From NCBI GenBank assembly GCA_003508835.1, contig PUFA01000316.1:806001-870000 (forward strand): 64,000 nucleotides of DNA, written 5' to 3'. The position numbers were made by a program, and so were the translations under genes. Shown here piece by piece: positions 1-13,000 of the stretch (position 1 is the stretch's first letter; each line of letters opens with the position of its first letter). Origin of the DNA: Eonycteris spelaea (lineage: Eukaryota; Chordata; Mammalia; Chiroptera; Pteropodidae). Under the pieces are notes generated by a model. That model had not been told where the DNA came from. It was given only the letters and a program-made list of their open reading frames with translations, and ran no database searches.

Positions 1-129
1 TCGGGGTGAGGGACTGAGAATTCTGAGAAGGCTTTGGGATTTTCTGCTGCCACCAAAAACCCCGGGATTGTTTGAGCTAGGAGTGTGAGCAGTGTTTTGA
101 TTGTACCATAACTAGGTAAATTGGACAGT

Positions 130-300
130 AGAGCTGGATGACACGTGAGGGGCCATCTAGCCCTGCTCTCTCCTTTGTAAGGTTGGGAAACTGAGTCAGC
201 AGTGTTAAAGGACTTCCCCAAAGTCAGAGGCGGAGGTCGGCCCAGTTCTACTTGGGTTTCAGTTCCGTGCTCTTTTCCAGTGTGCATTGTGAAAGGTCAT
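130..300 (-). mobile_element. MIR SINE relic
   Basis: GGGAAACTGAGTCAGCAG, CTTCCCCAAAGTCAGAGG and CCGTGCTCTTTTCCAG follow the reverse MIR consensus. Diverged tRNA-derived SINE, non-coding. Confidence 0.7.
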
Positions 301-844
301 GATATTGGGCTTGCATCATGATTTCTCACTGACCTTCTAATGAATATTTTATTGACAATTAGTCTATTAAAAACATGTCAAAAAAGTAGAGAGGATTTGA
401 TCCCTGTATTTGGTCAAATACATCAAACTGCAAATATTGCTTTCTATAAAATAGTTTGGTCCTGAAATAATACGTAGACTCCATGTCTGATACTTTTAAT
501 CATATCTTAAATGCTTCCAACAAAAGAGGCATTCAGCAGCTATTTAATGACAAATTATTATTCAGGAATTTTAAAAAGGAAGGCACTGTAAAATTCAGGG
601 AGAAAAAAATGCTGCTGGAACGGAAGCAATTAAAAGTAATGAAATTTAGACTAAAATAATTCTATTTTCTCAAATCAAGCAAGAGAACAGAGCATTTCTA
701 AAGTGATTATATTATTCCTAAGAGAAATTTATCTGATACAAGAGGCTGTTTGATTAAGGGAAGTTTGATGGAGAAGAATTTATTACAATGAATGAAGATA
801 AACACAGAAGAATTTACCATTAGAGGCAAATTACAGAATGGTAG

Positions 845-3800
845 CATTTTATTTTATTTTTATTTTCAATTACAGCCAAAATTCAGTATTATTTTATGTT
901 AGTTTCAGGTGTACAGCATAGTGGTTAGACATCTCTATGATTTACAAAGTAGTACCCATAATTAGTCTCTTACGTACCTTGTGTTATACATAGTTATTAC
1001 AATATTATTGAATATATTCTTATGATGTACTTCACATCCCATAACTGTTTTGTAACTATCAATTCGTACTTCTTAATCTCTTCACCTTTGTCACCCAGTC
1101 CCCCAACTCCCCTCTTATCTGGCATTCACCAGTTTGTTCTTGGTTTATCTATGAATCTGTTTATGTTTTATTTGTTTACTTTGTTCTTTAGATTCCACAT
1201 ATAAGTGAAATCATATGGTATTTGTCTTTCTTTGTCTGGCTTATTTCACTAAGCATAATACCTTCTAGGTCTATCCATGTCACAAATGGTAAGATTACAT
1301 TATTTTTTATGGCCAAGTAATATTCCATTGTATATATGTACCACAGCTGCTTTTAGCCAGTAATCTATCGATGGGCTCTTAGGTTGCTTCCATTTCTTGG
1401 CTATTGTAAATTGCACTGCAGTGAACATAGGGATACATATGTCTGTTTAAATTAGAGTTTTGTCCTCTTCAGGTAAATATCTAGAAGTAGAATTTCTGGA
1501 TCATAAGGTAGTTCTATTTTAAATTTTTTGAAGAACCTCCGAACTTTCCCATAGTGACTGTACCAATTTTCAGTCCTACCAACAATGAATGAGGGTTCCC
1601 TTTTCTGTACATCCTTGCAAACACTTGTTATTTTTTGATTTATTGATTACAGCCATTCTGACAGGTATGAGGTGATATCTCTTTGTGGTTTTAATTTGCA
1701 TTTCTCTGAAGCTCAGTGACATTGAGCATCTTTTCGTATGCCTGTTGGCCATCTGTATGTCCTCTTTGGAGAAGTGACTATTCATGTTCTTTGCCCATTT
1801 TTTAAATTGAGTTGTTTGGTTTTTTGTTATTGAGAAGTATGAGTTCTTTATAAATTTTGGATATTAACCCTTATTAGATATATCATAGGCAAATATCTTC
1901 TCCCATTTAGCAGATTGTGTTTTTCATTTTGTTGATGGTTTCCTTTGCTGTGCCAAAACTTTTTAGTTTGATGTAGTCCCATTTGTTTATTTTTTCTTTT
2001 TTCCCCTTGCCTGAGAAGCTGTATCAGGAAAAAAATTACTAAGAGCAATGTCAGAGAGTTTGCTGTCTATGTTTTTTTTTCTTCTGGGAGTTTTATAGTT
2101 TGCCATCTTACATTTACATCTTTAATCCATTTTGAGTTTATTCTTGTATGTGTATGTATGTGTGGGCCAGTATCATTTTTTTTTTTGCATGTATCTGTCT
2201 AGTTTTCCCCACATCATTTATTGAATAGACTGTCTTTACTCTATTGTATGTTCTTGCCTCTTTTGTCATAGATTAAATGACCATATAGGTGTGGATTTAT
2301 TTCAGGGCTCGCTAGTCTATTCCATTGATCTATGTGTCTGTTTTTATGCCAGTGCCATGCTGTTTTGATTACTATAGCCTTGTAATAGAGTTTGATATTA
2401 GGTAGTGTGATACCTTCAATTTTGTTCTTTATCAAGATTGCTGTGGCTATTCAAGGTCTTTATGGTTCCATATACATTTTAGGATTATTCTAGTTCTGTG
2501 AAAAATACTATTGGTATTTGGATAGGAATTGCATTGAATCCATAGATTGCTTTAGTAGTATGGCCATTTTAACAGTGTTAATCCTTTCTATCAATGAGCA
2601 TGGTGTGTGCTTCTATTTATTTATATCTTCTTCAGTTTCTTTCTTTAATGATCTGTAATATTCTGAGTACAGGTCTTCCACCTCATTTAAATTTTTTCCT
2701 ACGTGTTTTTTCTAATGCAGTTTTAAATGAGATTGTTTCTTAATTTCTCTTTCTGGTATGTGCTATTGGTGTATAAAAATGCAAGTGATTTCTAAATATT
2801 AATTTTGTATGCTGTTACTTTATTGAAATCATTTATCAGTTTTAATAATTTTTTTGGTGAAATCTTTAGAGTTCTCTAAATATAGTATGACAGCTGTAAA
2901 TAATAAATTATTTTTACTTCTTTTTCTTGTCCGATTGCTGAGACTAGGACTACCAACAGTGTGTTGAATAAAAGTGCTGAAAGTGGACAACCTTGTCTTG
3001 TTTCTGATATTAGGAAAAATGCTTTAACTTTTCCCTGTAGAGTATGACGTTAGCTGTGGGTTTGTCATATGTGGCCTTTATTATATTAAGGTATGTTTCC
3101 TCTATTCACACTTTTCAGAGAGTTTGTATCATAAATGGATGCTGAATTTTACCAAATGTTTTTCTGCATCTATTGATATGATCATATGATTTCTATCTTT
3201 CAGTTTGTTAATGTGGTGTATCACATTAATCGATTTGCAAATATTGAACCAACCTTGCAGGAATAAATAAATCCAACTCGATCATGGGGTATGATCTTTT
3301 TAATGTATTGCTGAATTAAGTTTGCTAATATTTTGTTGAGTATTTTTGCATCTATGGTCATCAGGGATATTGGCTTTTTTTTTTTTTTTAATGTCTGGTT
3401 TTGAAATGAGGATAATGGGGGCCTTGTAAAATGAACTTGGGAGCCTTCCCTCATCTTGAATGTTTTGGAATAATTTGAGAAGAATAGATGTTAATTCTTC
3501 TTTGACTGTTTGGTAATATGCCCCTGTGAAGCCATCTATCTGGTCCAGGACTTTTGTTCGTTGAGAGTTTTTTGATGACTGATTAGATTCCATTAGTAGT
3601 AATTCAGATTTTCTGTTTCTTCTTGACTGTTCAGATTTTCTGTTTCTTCTTGACTCATCTGAGAATAGTGTATGTTTCTAGGAATGTGTCCATTTCTTCG
3701 AGGTTGTCCAGTTTGTTGGTTTATAATTGCTTGTATTATTTTCTTATAATCCTTTGTATTTCTGTGGAGTCAGCTGTCACTTCTAATCTTTCATTGCTGA

Positions 3801-4872
3801 TTTTATTTATTTGGGCCCTCCTTTTTTTCTTGATGAGTCTTCTTAGAGGTTTATCTTTTTTTTTTTTTTTTTCCCTCAGAGAACCAGCTCTTGGTTTCAA
3901 TGATCTTTTTGTATTTTTTTTTTCTAAAGTATATTTCATTTATTTCCACTCCGATTTTTATTATTTCCTTCCTTCTACTTACTTTGGGCTTTGTTTGTCA
4001 TTCTGTTTCTAATTTCTTTTGGCATAAGATTAGATTGTTTCTTGAGATTTTTTTTTCCTGAGGTAGGCCCGTGTTCCTATGAATTACCCTCTTAGGAATG
4101 CTTTCACTGTGTCCCATAGATTTGGGGTCATTGTGTTTTCATTTTCATTTGTCTCTAGGTATCTTTTGATCTCTTCCTTGCTCTCATTGTTAATGTATTC
4201 ATTATTTAGTAGCATATTTAGCTTCCATATGTTTGTGTATTTCTCAGTTTTTTTTTTTCTCTCATAAATGATTTCCTGTTTCATACTACTATAGTTGGAG
4301 AAGATGCTTTATAGGATTTTAGTCTTCTTAAATTTATTGAAACTTCTTCTGTGACCTACCATGTGATCTATCTTGAAAAAAGTTCCATGTGCACCTGAGA
4401 AGAATGTATAGTCTGCTGCTTTGAGGTGAAATGCTCGAAAAATACCAGTTAAATCTGTCTTGTCCAGTGTATCATTTAACTGTTTCCTTGTTGATTTTCT
4501 GTCTTGAAGATCTGTCCATGGGTATCAGTGGGTGTTAAAGTTCCCTGCTATAACTGTATGACTTTATGTCAGTCAGTATTTGCTTTATATATTTAGGTAC
4601 TCCTATGTTGGATGTAAAAATATTTACTAGGGTTATATCTCCTTGTTGGATTGATCCCTTTATCATTTATATAATGTCTTTCTTTGTTTTAAAGTCTGGT
4701 TTTTTTTCTGATATGAGTATTGACACCCCAGCTTTTTTTCATTTTCATTTGCATAAAATATCTTTTCTTATCCCTTTACTTTGTCTGTGTGTGTCTGTCA
4801 ATCTGAAGTGGGTATCTTATAGACAGCATATATATGGGTCTTGTTTTCTTATCCTCGGAATGGTTGTGTTTT
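845..4872 (-). mobile_element. L1 retrotransposon, 5'-truncated, antisense
   Basis: Read on the - strand, this gives most of L1 ORF2 and the 3' UTR (about 1220-845). Recognisable peptides include [20 protein letters not shown] and [20 protein letters not shown] (reverse transcriptase, about 3590-3230) and [20 protein letters not shown] (about 2400-2330). Near 4800 the endonuclease-domain region is reached and the copy ends there, so it is 5'-truncated. Frameshifts and stops break the frame throughout. A possible imperfect target-site duplication starts with GAATGGT at 837 and 4858. A 27-bp tandem duplication lies at 3603-3655. It is inactive. Confidence 0.95.
3603..3655. repeat. 27-bp tandem duplication inside the L1
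   Basis: Two adjacent copies of a unit beginning TTCAGATTTTCTGTTTC, at 3603-3629 and 3630-3655, nearly identical. The L1 consensus as I know it has one copy, so this is a local duplication after or during insertion. Confidence 0.85.
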
Positions 4873-5089
4873 AAAAATTCTTTGTTCAAAACTAAGCTCA
4901 CAGGCACACTGGCCTCAAAGACAACGTTTAAATATGGACTTAGTTGCATAAAGTCTTTGTAATGAGGTGAAAAACTTCTCAAGTCCTTCCTATTCGAGGC
5001 CACACAATTAAACAATTAAATAGATCTCAACTTCTTAATTCCAGAGGGAAGATGTAAATTATTTCAGAAGTAGAATACCATGGTGATAA

Positions 5090-5365
5090 CACCTTACATT
5101 TTACATTGTATTTTATTATTTACAAAACATTTTAAACATTATCTAATCTGGTATTTAGAATAACTCAGAGTTCTGCTAATGTTATTGTCCTAACACAAGG
5201 AAACCAGGAGACCGAGGCTCAGGTAGATTGTGTGGCTCACCCAAGGCCACCTTTTCAGTCTGTGGCAGAGTCAAGGCCACCTCTCCAGTATGTAGCAGTG
5301 CCAGAATTCAAACCCAGCTTTTCTCTTCTCCAGCCTGGAACTCTCACTGACGCCTGTGCCTCCCT
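5090..5365 (-). mobile_element. MIR SINE, nearly full length
   Basis: Runs from the tail side (TTATCTAATCTGG) through GGAAACCAGGAGACCGAGGC, CACCCAAGGCCACC and ATTCAAACCCAG to GACGCCTGTGCC. An internal partial duplication repeats GCAGAGTCAAGGCCACCT-like sequence at about 5240-5300. Confidence 0.82.
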
Positions 5366-6599
5366 TGAAGCAGTTTTCCCGACTGTAAACAAAGAAGTGT
5401 GAGGGAGAATTGTCAGGCTCTTTTCAGCCCTGCCTTGTGGCATCATGGCAGAGATCTGTATCTTCTTGTAGATACCAGAACCCACCCTCCCCCTGCTAAG
5501 TACTGGCATCTTTTAAGCCCTTTAAACCTATGCTTCAAAGATATTGTCCCCTCCAACATGCCCTCTGTGGGTGTTTAGTTTCAGATGTGCAGTCCTTAGT
5601 ACTTATTATGGGAACTGCTCAGTTTCATGATTTGTCATCCTGAGGAAGTTTGAACCCTTATCCTTTATTCATACTCTTGGCTCTCCCCTAGTCTTTAAGA
5701 AAGTGATGGAAAAGCTGTAGAAGCAGCAGAAATTGTTGGGTGGGATATTTAGTGCAGGAAGATCGAGAAGCAGGCATCTTCATAGCATGACGTTGCCCTG
5801 CACAGACCACACCTGTGGTGAGGGGACACCTGGGACCATGCAGAAACATCTTCCTTTCTCTTCCAGAAGAATCACATCTGCTCCATCCAGCTCACAGAAT
5901 TCCTATGGAAATTAAATGAGATAATCTATTTTACATTCTCTTTATTACTTTTTGTTTACTTATATTTTTTTAAGAAGATTTGAGCTGGCTGTATAATTGA
6001 TATAAAAGTGCTTTTGAGCTGTTAAGAGCATGTCACTACAAAATAATATTTTGTGGCATTTACACACTGTCCTCTGCCTGGTGCATCCTTTCCCACCTGT
6101 GCTTTATGCATTACCTCAAGAATCTTTTAATACATCCTTTGTTTACTGAATGATAGCAACTGTCATGATCATGGATTACATCTGATTGTACAAGGGTATA
6201 ACTATGTGATAGTTATAGAAATGGACTTTAAAAATAATTATGCAAATACCTGACTCATCTCAGATTTTGTTGCTGAAACCTCGCAGTCTGCTTATCCCGA
6301 GGCTTCGGAGATTTAGAGCTCTCCCCATCCACCATCGACCACCGCTTTCCTCAGCTTTGCCTTTCCTCCTGCCACCGATAAATGCCATTCCACATAGTGA
6401 AAAAAAGCCGGTTACTTAATAAATATATGAAATAAGGGAACTTTATAGAGCAGAGGAAGTAAAAAAAAAAATTTTAAGAAAAGTGAAAGATGACAAGAAA
6501 GGCAGATGGTCTTTACTTTCACACTTTCCGAGTATGGCAGTCATGCCAAGAGATCTCTGGAGGCTGCGAGCTGAGCAGAGCATGCTGACTCCGCATTTC

Positions 6600-6900
6600 A
6601 GTCGGCAGTAACCATGTTCCGAGGACTAGCTAGGCGCCAGGCAGTCATGCACAAAGCAGAACGACTCCTGGCCTTATGGAACTTATGTGCTAGAGGGGAG
6701 ACAAGACAGCAGACAAAGTACAAGTTAGCGTGGCCAGAGAAGTGCGACCCTGGAGAGAGCACAAGAGTCGATTCAGAGGCTGGTCCTGGAAGGTCAAGGC
6801 GAACAGTTAAAGTTTTATTGAAAGTATAAGAGGAGATATAGGAGGGTTATTGAAAAGGGAAGGAGATCGAAGTTTTATGTTTTCAAAAGAGGACCTACTG
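6600..6900 (-). mobile_element. Diverged L2 relic, antisense
   Basis: CTAGGCGCCAGGCAGTCATG, TTATGGAACTTATGTGCTAG and GGGAGACAAGACAGCAGAC recall the reverse of the L2 3' end. The remainder is too diverged to align by eye. Confidence 0.5.
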
Positions 6901-7508
6901 GCTCCAAGGAGTCGCAGCCCTGTTGACGAGGTGGAAAGAGGCTTCGTCTAAAACATGAACTCCTCTTGATGGTAGTTTCTGCCACCGCTCCAGATTTGAG
7001 AAGGTCTATAAATGGCAAGTTGCAGCTTGGGGAAAAATTATTCTCATACCAGTTAGTAGTAATGTCATAGACATGGGGATAGTTTTATTTCCCCTCCCCC
7101 ATAGGTCCATAGCTGACCACAGATTTAATATTAAATAAACCATGGAGATGGCCAATGCTATAAAGTAAAAATAAGAAATAGCCAAAAAATCTTGATAATC
7201 ACTCAAATATGTAAAATACAGTAGTCCCTCATTATCTGCAGTTTGCTGTGTTTCAGTTACCTGTGGTCAACTAAAGTCTGAAAATATTAAAAGGAAAATT
7301 CCAGTAATAACCGATTTATAAGTTTTAAATTGCACATAGTTTGAGTAGCATGAAAGAATCTCCCCATCCTGCTCTGTTCCACCCAAGACTGAATCATCCC
7401 TTTGTTCAGCATATCCACACTGCACATGCCCCCTGCCGGTTAGTCACTTTGTGGCCGGCTACGTTGTCAGATCTACTGTCTAGTAATGCATGCTTATGTT
7501 CAAGTAAC

Positions 7509-7522
7509 ATTTCCCACCCAAT

Positions 7523-7554
<32 letters not shown>

Positions 7555-9374
7555 ATATCTATTATCTATTTATATTTTATTTTGTTCTCCCTCCCCCTCC
7601 TCTGTTTGTCCTGTTCATGTGTTGCTTTTAAGTTTATATCCCACATATAAGTGATATCATGTGTATTTTCAATCTTTTCTGTCTGGCTTATTTCACTTAG
7701 TATGATTATTTCAAGATCCATCCATGTTGTTGCAAATGGCAGTATTTCATCTCTTCTTATGGCTGAGTAATATTCCGTTGTATCTATATGCCACAGCTTC
7801 TTTAGCCAGTCATCTATCGTAGGACACTTCGGTTGCTTCCATGTCCTGGCAACTGTGAATAATGCTGCTATGAACATCGGTGTGCAAATATCTTTTGGAT
7901 ATGGGTTTTCAAGTCTTTGGGGTAAATACCTAGTAGAGGGATTGCTGGATCACATGGTAGATCAATTCTTAGTTTTGTGAGGAACCTCCAGACTGGTTTC
8001 CGTAGTGGCTGAAACCAATTTGCAATCCCACTAGCAGTGTATGAGGATTCCTTTTTCTCCGCATCCTCTCCAACATTTGTTATACTTGTCCTGTTGATTA
8101 TAGCTATTCAACAGGTGTGAGATGGCATCTCATTGTGGCTTTGATTTGCATTTCGCTAATAGCTAGCGATGTTGAGCATCTTTTCATTTATTCATTGGCC
8201 ATTTGTATGTCCTCTAGGGAGAAGTGTCTGTTCAGGTCCTCTGCCCATTTTTTGATTGGATCATTTGGTTTTTTGTTGTTTTTTTTTTTTTTTTTTTTTT
8301 TTTGGAAAATAAGCCCTTTTCAGAGGCATTGCTTGCAAATATATTTTCCCATTTTGATGGTTGTCTCTTTACCTTGTTGATAGTTTCTTTTGCTGAGCAG
8401 AAGCTTTTTAGTTTGATGTAGTCCCATTCATTTATTTTTGCTTTTATTTTCCTTTTGAGGTCAAATTCATAAAATCCTTTTTAAGTCCAAGGTCCTGAGT
8501 TTAGTTCCTATGTTTTCTTCTATGCATTTTATTGTTTCAGGTCTTATATTCAGGTCCTTAATCATTTTGAGTAATTTTGGTGTGGTGATAGGCAACAGTC
8601 TAGTTTCATTTTTTGCAGGTGGCTTTCCAGTTTTCCCAGCACCATTTATTGAAGAGGCTTTCCTTTCTCCACTGTATGTTTTTGGCTTTTTGTCAAAAAT
8701 TATTTGCCCATATATATGGGTTTACTTCTGGACTCTTGATTCTGTTCCACTGGTCCATGTGTCTGTTTTGCTGCCAATACCATGCTGTTTTGATTACTGT
8801 CGCTTTGTAGTATAATTTGAAGTCAGAGTGATGCCTCCAGCCTCATTCTTTTTTCTCAGGATGGCTTTGGCAATTCTGGGTCTTTTGTGCTTCCATACAA
8901 ATCTGATGATTTTTTTGTTCTATTTCTTTAAAAAAAAAATGCTTGGGATTTTGATGGGGATTGCATTAAATCTGTATAATGATTTAGGTAATAAGATCAT
9001 TTTATCTATGTTGATTCTTTCAATCCAAGAACATGAAATATCTTTCCGTTTCTTTGTATCTTCTTTGATTTCTTTTAGTTAGGGTCTTATAGTTTTTATT
9101 ATATAGGTCTTTTGCATGTTTCCTTAGATTTATACCTAGGTGTTTGATTATTTTTGTTGCAATTGAAAAAGGAATTATTTTTTCCACTTTTTTCTGACAC
9201 TTCATTATTAGAGTATAGGAATGCTATGGATTTTTGCACATTGATTTTGTATCCAGAAACTACTGTATTTGCCTATTGTTTCTAGTAGTGTTCTTGTGGA
9301 GTCTTTAGGATTTTCTATATAGAGAATCATGACAGTTTGCCTTCTTTGTTTCCTATTTGGATGCCATTTATATT
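7509..9374 (-). mobile_element. L1 fragment inserted in the Tigger element
   Basis: Antisense L1 ORF2, 5'-truncated within the reverse transcriptase. The - strand C-terminus gives MFIAALFTVARTWKQPKC, then YYSAIRRDEILPFATTWMDL and EIIILSEISQTEK. Near 9320 the segment that should carry the RT catalytic FADD motif reads with a deletion, so the enzyme is dead. The insertion is flanked by AAGTAAC at 7502-7508 and 9375-9381, a clean 7-bp target-site duplication of Tigger sequence. The 3' tail has turned into a CTAT microsatellite. Confidence 0.93.
7520..7562. repeat. (CTAT)n microsatellite
   Basis: About ten CTAT units, partly interrupted, at the 3' tail of the nested L1. It probably grew from the element's A-rich tail. 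Confidence 0.95.
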
Positions 9375-12044
9375 AAGTAACTCTTATTTTACTTAATAAT
9401 GGCCACAAAATGCAAAGAGTAGTGATGCTAGAAAGTCAGATACGCAAAAGAAGCCAAAAAGTGCTTCTTTTGAGTGAAAAGCTATGTATATACATATTTA
9501 TATATAGGAAAAACATAGTATGTACAGGGTTTAGTACTATCTGTGGTTTCAGGCATCTTAGAATATATCCCTCACAGGTAAGAGGGGGGACTGTTGTAAC
9601 AATTCAGTTTCTCACCAATAACCTATGGGTGGGATTATTTTATGAATTGTGGAAACTCATTTCAGTGCAAAGCAGAGAATATCTGTGTTGACTTTCTCTG
9701 TATCTGCTTCAAGAATTTTACATTTATTTTCACTAGAGGGCATCGATAATGGTGGAGACTAGCAGAGCATCTAGAAAATGCCAGAGAAAATTTAGTAAGA
9801 TTAAATTTTCAAGGAGAGCAAAGTTCTTTAGATTGCAGCTTAACAAAAACAACAACAACAAATCCTAAGTAGTAGGCTGATTTCATTACTCTTACTCTTG
9901 GAATTTTATAAAATTCAGTTTGGTGGATATGCATACTGCATCTCACCAAAGTTGATGTGGAATGTCAATTACTAAATAAAATCTTCTCTGTCTCTTCAGT
10001 AATCCTACTACTACTCCCACACAAGAGGACTGATATTCTTATATACTGTCCAATTTATATGATTTGGCTAAAATCATATCTAAGAAAAGAAATTAGAGTT
10101 TTAGCCTAAGGGGTAGAGATCAAAATTAAATGATGACACAGATAATTTTTAAGGTACTGAAGGAATTGTCATCTCCTTCAAAATAGGGCATTAAAGTTGT
10201 TATATGCCATTGGCATTACCATGAACCAGCCATACATTATTGCTCTCTTTAATTTGTAACTTGATGTTTAGTATTTGTCCAGCTCGCAATGCATGCCGGC
10301 AAGTGTATAGCTAGAAATCTATGCATTGCTAAAAGCCTTCCATATTTCTTGATTCTGAACCACTTTAAAAATCAAGATCTTAGGAAGGAGGATGAGGGGA
10401 TTGGAAGTTCAGATCTAAAACAAGAAAACTCAATTCCCGTGTTCACTTTGGGTCTCACCACCATGCTTTGAGTAGGAAGCAGTGTCTCTGGGGAAGGAGT
10501 GGGGCTCCACGGACCAAAGCCTTGCACAGTTGACCATCTCGAACAGTGATTCCACAGCATTATGAAAAACTCATCACTAAGTGGTTGAACCAAGGGTAGG
10601 AAGGAAGAAGGATTTTCTCTTCTTCGGTCTCTGGGATGTTGGAAGTACAGAGTACAGCATGGTGTTTGTAATCTGCAAATTTGTGCACATTTTTTTTGCA
10701 TTTGAAAATTCTTAGAAACTAATATCAAAAATTTGAGAGCTAGCTGGTTGGTGATGCTGTTTGCATTGTACAAATTTTAACAGTTTGCCAAATGCTTTCA
10801 CGTGCATTGTCTGACGAGGCCCTCGTAACAAGCAGGTAGACAGGAAGATGGATGAAGCTGAAGCTTGTTGTAGAAACCCCTCCCTCATGGCTTAAGGTAA
10901 ACCCTGGGCCAGAACTGGATATAGTAATCAATTTCGCCATGTTTAAAACATGCCACTCCAAAGCCAGTGGTATTTGTTAATGGATCACACCTGTGTGGTG
11001 AGCTGGGTTTCAGCTGACCTTGCCTGAGTTCTGCAGGCCTTGCCTCCAAGCTGCCGTTCAGTTCAGGTCTTTCCACATGTCTCTCATCTCTCTTGGGGCA
11101 TCAGCTAAAAAATAATGCTCTTCTTGTGATAAGACGCAGAAGTTCAAGAGGCAGGCCCAGCGCCACAGGCACGTTTCAAATCCCTGCTTGTGTCACTGCT
11201 GCTACATCCTGTCATTCACACAAGATATCAGGGGGGCAGAAAAGTAGGTGGGAAAAGGGGAGAGGGAAATATTTGATCAATAATAATCTGATGTTCCATA
11301 CTAGGTCTTCTCACTTAGTAGGTTTGTCAGCTACTCCTGGCTAAAATAAATTAATTGCCTTATTTAAAATGATACTGATTTTAAAACCCCTTTAAGCCAG
11401 TGTCATAGGGCTTCTGCTGCAAGACAAACACTTGATGATGGAATAACACTATGCTAATACAAGGTGAAAAATATATATTGGTTTCCATTATTTAAGGAGT
11501 AATATTTTACCCCCAGATATTCAAATCAGACCAAGAGGGTGATAAACTGACTATTAATAATTAGCTCAGTTGTAAGATCTGATGAAATTTTCTTCATTTA
11601 TACACGTCCTTGATACAGCACTATCAGAGGGCCTTCATAGCTAACAGACAATAGTGTTTGCAGTGGGTTATTTTAAGAGGACAAGTATGTGAGTACACAG
11701 ATGCCTTTGCCTTTAGAGCCAGCTTTGTAAACCCAATTAATAATCTCTTGATGTAAAAAAAAAAAAAGGAGAATTTATATTCTCTCAGAATTGCCAATCC
11801 TTGCTCTCCGCTAGTACTTTAGAAGCATAGAATTACACATAAGGTCTTAAGAGTACTGCGGACGTGTCTGTGATTTCTGCTAATTTTTTTAACTGCCGCC
11901 TCAAGAGTGATAGTTTGGGGTAGCTAGGCATTTACCCTCCTTAGAGTAATATTGCTTTTAACATACCATATGTCTGCCTCGTATATGTATAACATAATGC
12001 CAGATGCCCAGTTTCTCAGGCATATTATTAATAACAGTTGTAGT

Positions 12045-12260
12045 TAAAATAGCTAACAGGTATTGAATGTTTATTATGTGTCAGACACTTTTATTAGCTT
12101 TCAAGATGCATTTTCTTATGGAACAGTCACAGTTAACTCTATAAGATAATATACTATTATCCCTATGTGTGGTATAGGGAAACTGAGGCACACAAAAGAT
12201 TTTGTTTTGTTTTGTGAGTAACATGTCTAAGGCCACTAGAACTTGGAAGACATTTGTTTG
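12045..12260 (-). mobile_element. MIR SINE relic
   Basis: ATTGAATGTTTATTATGTG, TATAGGGAAACTGAGGCACA and ATGTCTAAGGCCACTAG follow the reverse MIR order. Confidence 0.78.
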
Positions 12261-12374
12261 GCATGTGCTCTGTATACAGGACAGATTTGTTCTCCTGGAA
12301 TTAAAAGGATAAGACACTTGCAGCATGTGGAAGAGAAGTTGAGGGTAGGGTGGTGTGTTGTACATGTTTCCTTT

Positions 12375-12800
12375 CTAATAGGCTTTATTTTTTTAGAGCA
12401 GCTTTAACAGCAAAACTGCACAGATGGTACAGAGATTTCTCATATGCCCCTTGTCCCCACACATACACAACCTCCCCCATTATCAACATCCCTCACCAGA
12501 GGGATACATTTGTTACATCGATGATCCTACACTACACATCATTATAATCCACAGTCCATAATTTGCATTAGGGTTTTCCTTGGTGGCATACATTCAAAGG
12601 GTTTGGTCAAATGTGTAATGACATGTGTCCGTTATTACAATATCATACAGAATAATTTCACTGCCCTGAAAATCCTCTGGGCTTCATCTATTCATCCTTC
12701 CTTCTTCTTTAGCCCCTGGCAACCCCTGATCTTTTTACTATCACCATAGTTTTGCCTTTTCCAGAATGTTGTATAGTTGGAAATACATTTTTTATTGCAG
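12375..12800 (-). mobile_element. L1M-type 3'-end fragment, antisense
   Basis: The sequence from AGAGCAGCTTTAACAGC through CATAGTTTTGCC matches the 3' region of an old mammalian L1 subfamily read in reverse. The match rests on recall of the consensus. No coding frame survives. Confidence 0.75.
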
Positions 12801-12854
12801 GTTACAGGAGCTTCGATATGTTTGTGTTGCTTGGGTATCTCAGCCCTTTGGTAA

Positions 12855-13000
12855 CTAGACTGGGGAAGAGCCCTGATTCAGCCCCTGCCACCAGTCTGCC
12901 CACAGCCGGGCAATTTGACCTTTCTAACCTCAGCTTACTCCTTTGTAGCATTAAGTGGTTAGACTACCTGATTGCTCCCGTCCTGTCCAGCTCACTCTTC
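12855..13000 (+). mobile_element. MIR SINE relic
   Basis: CCGGGCAATTTGACCTTTCT, AACCTCAGCTTACTCCTTTG and AGTGGTTAGACTACCTGATT match the sense MIR core and following bases. Confidence 0.65.

Larger units (their letters stand above)
7219..9596 (+). mobile_element. Tigger-type (TcMar) DNA transposon, internally deleted, split by L1
   Basis: The left terminal inverted repeat starts CAGTAGTCCCTCATTATC at 7219 and the right one ends GGGGGACTGTTG at 9596, with TA on both sides (7217-7218 and 9597-9598), the expected mariner/Tigger target. The 5' part continues through AAAATTCCAGTAATAA, typical of Tigger. The start of the transposase frame survives after 9400 (ATGGCCACAAAATGC), but a stop follows within a few codons. 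The body then jumps to the 3' end, so most of the transposase has been deleted. An antisense L1 occupies 7509-9374. The element proper is therefore about 0.5 kb and non-autonomous. Confidence 0.9.

Noticed and set aside
3623..4012. 129-codon Phe/Leu-rich frame on the + strand
   Set aside because: It is the antisense strand of L1 ORF2. The hydrophobic bias comes from T-rich sequence.
10372..10773. 133-codon open frame on the - strand
   Set aside because: No family resemblance, no splice or promoter context, and no codon bias that stands out. Probably chance.
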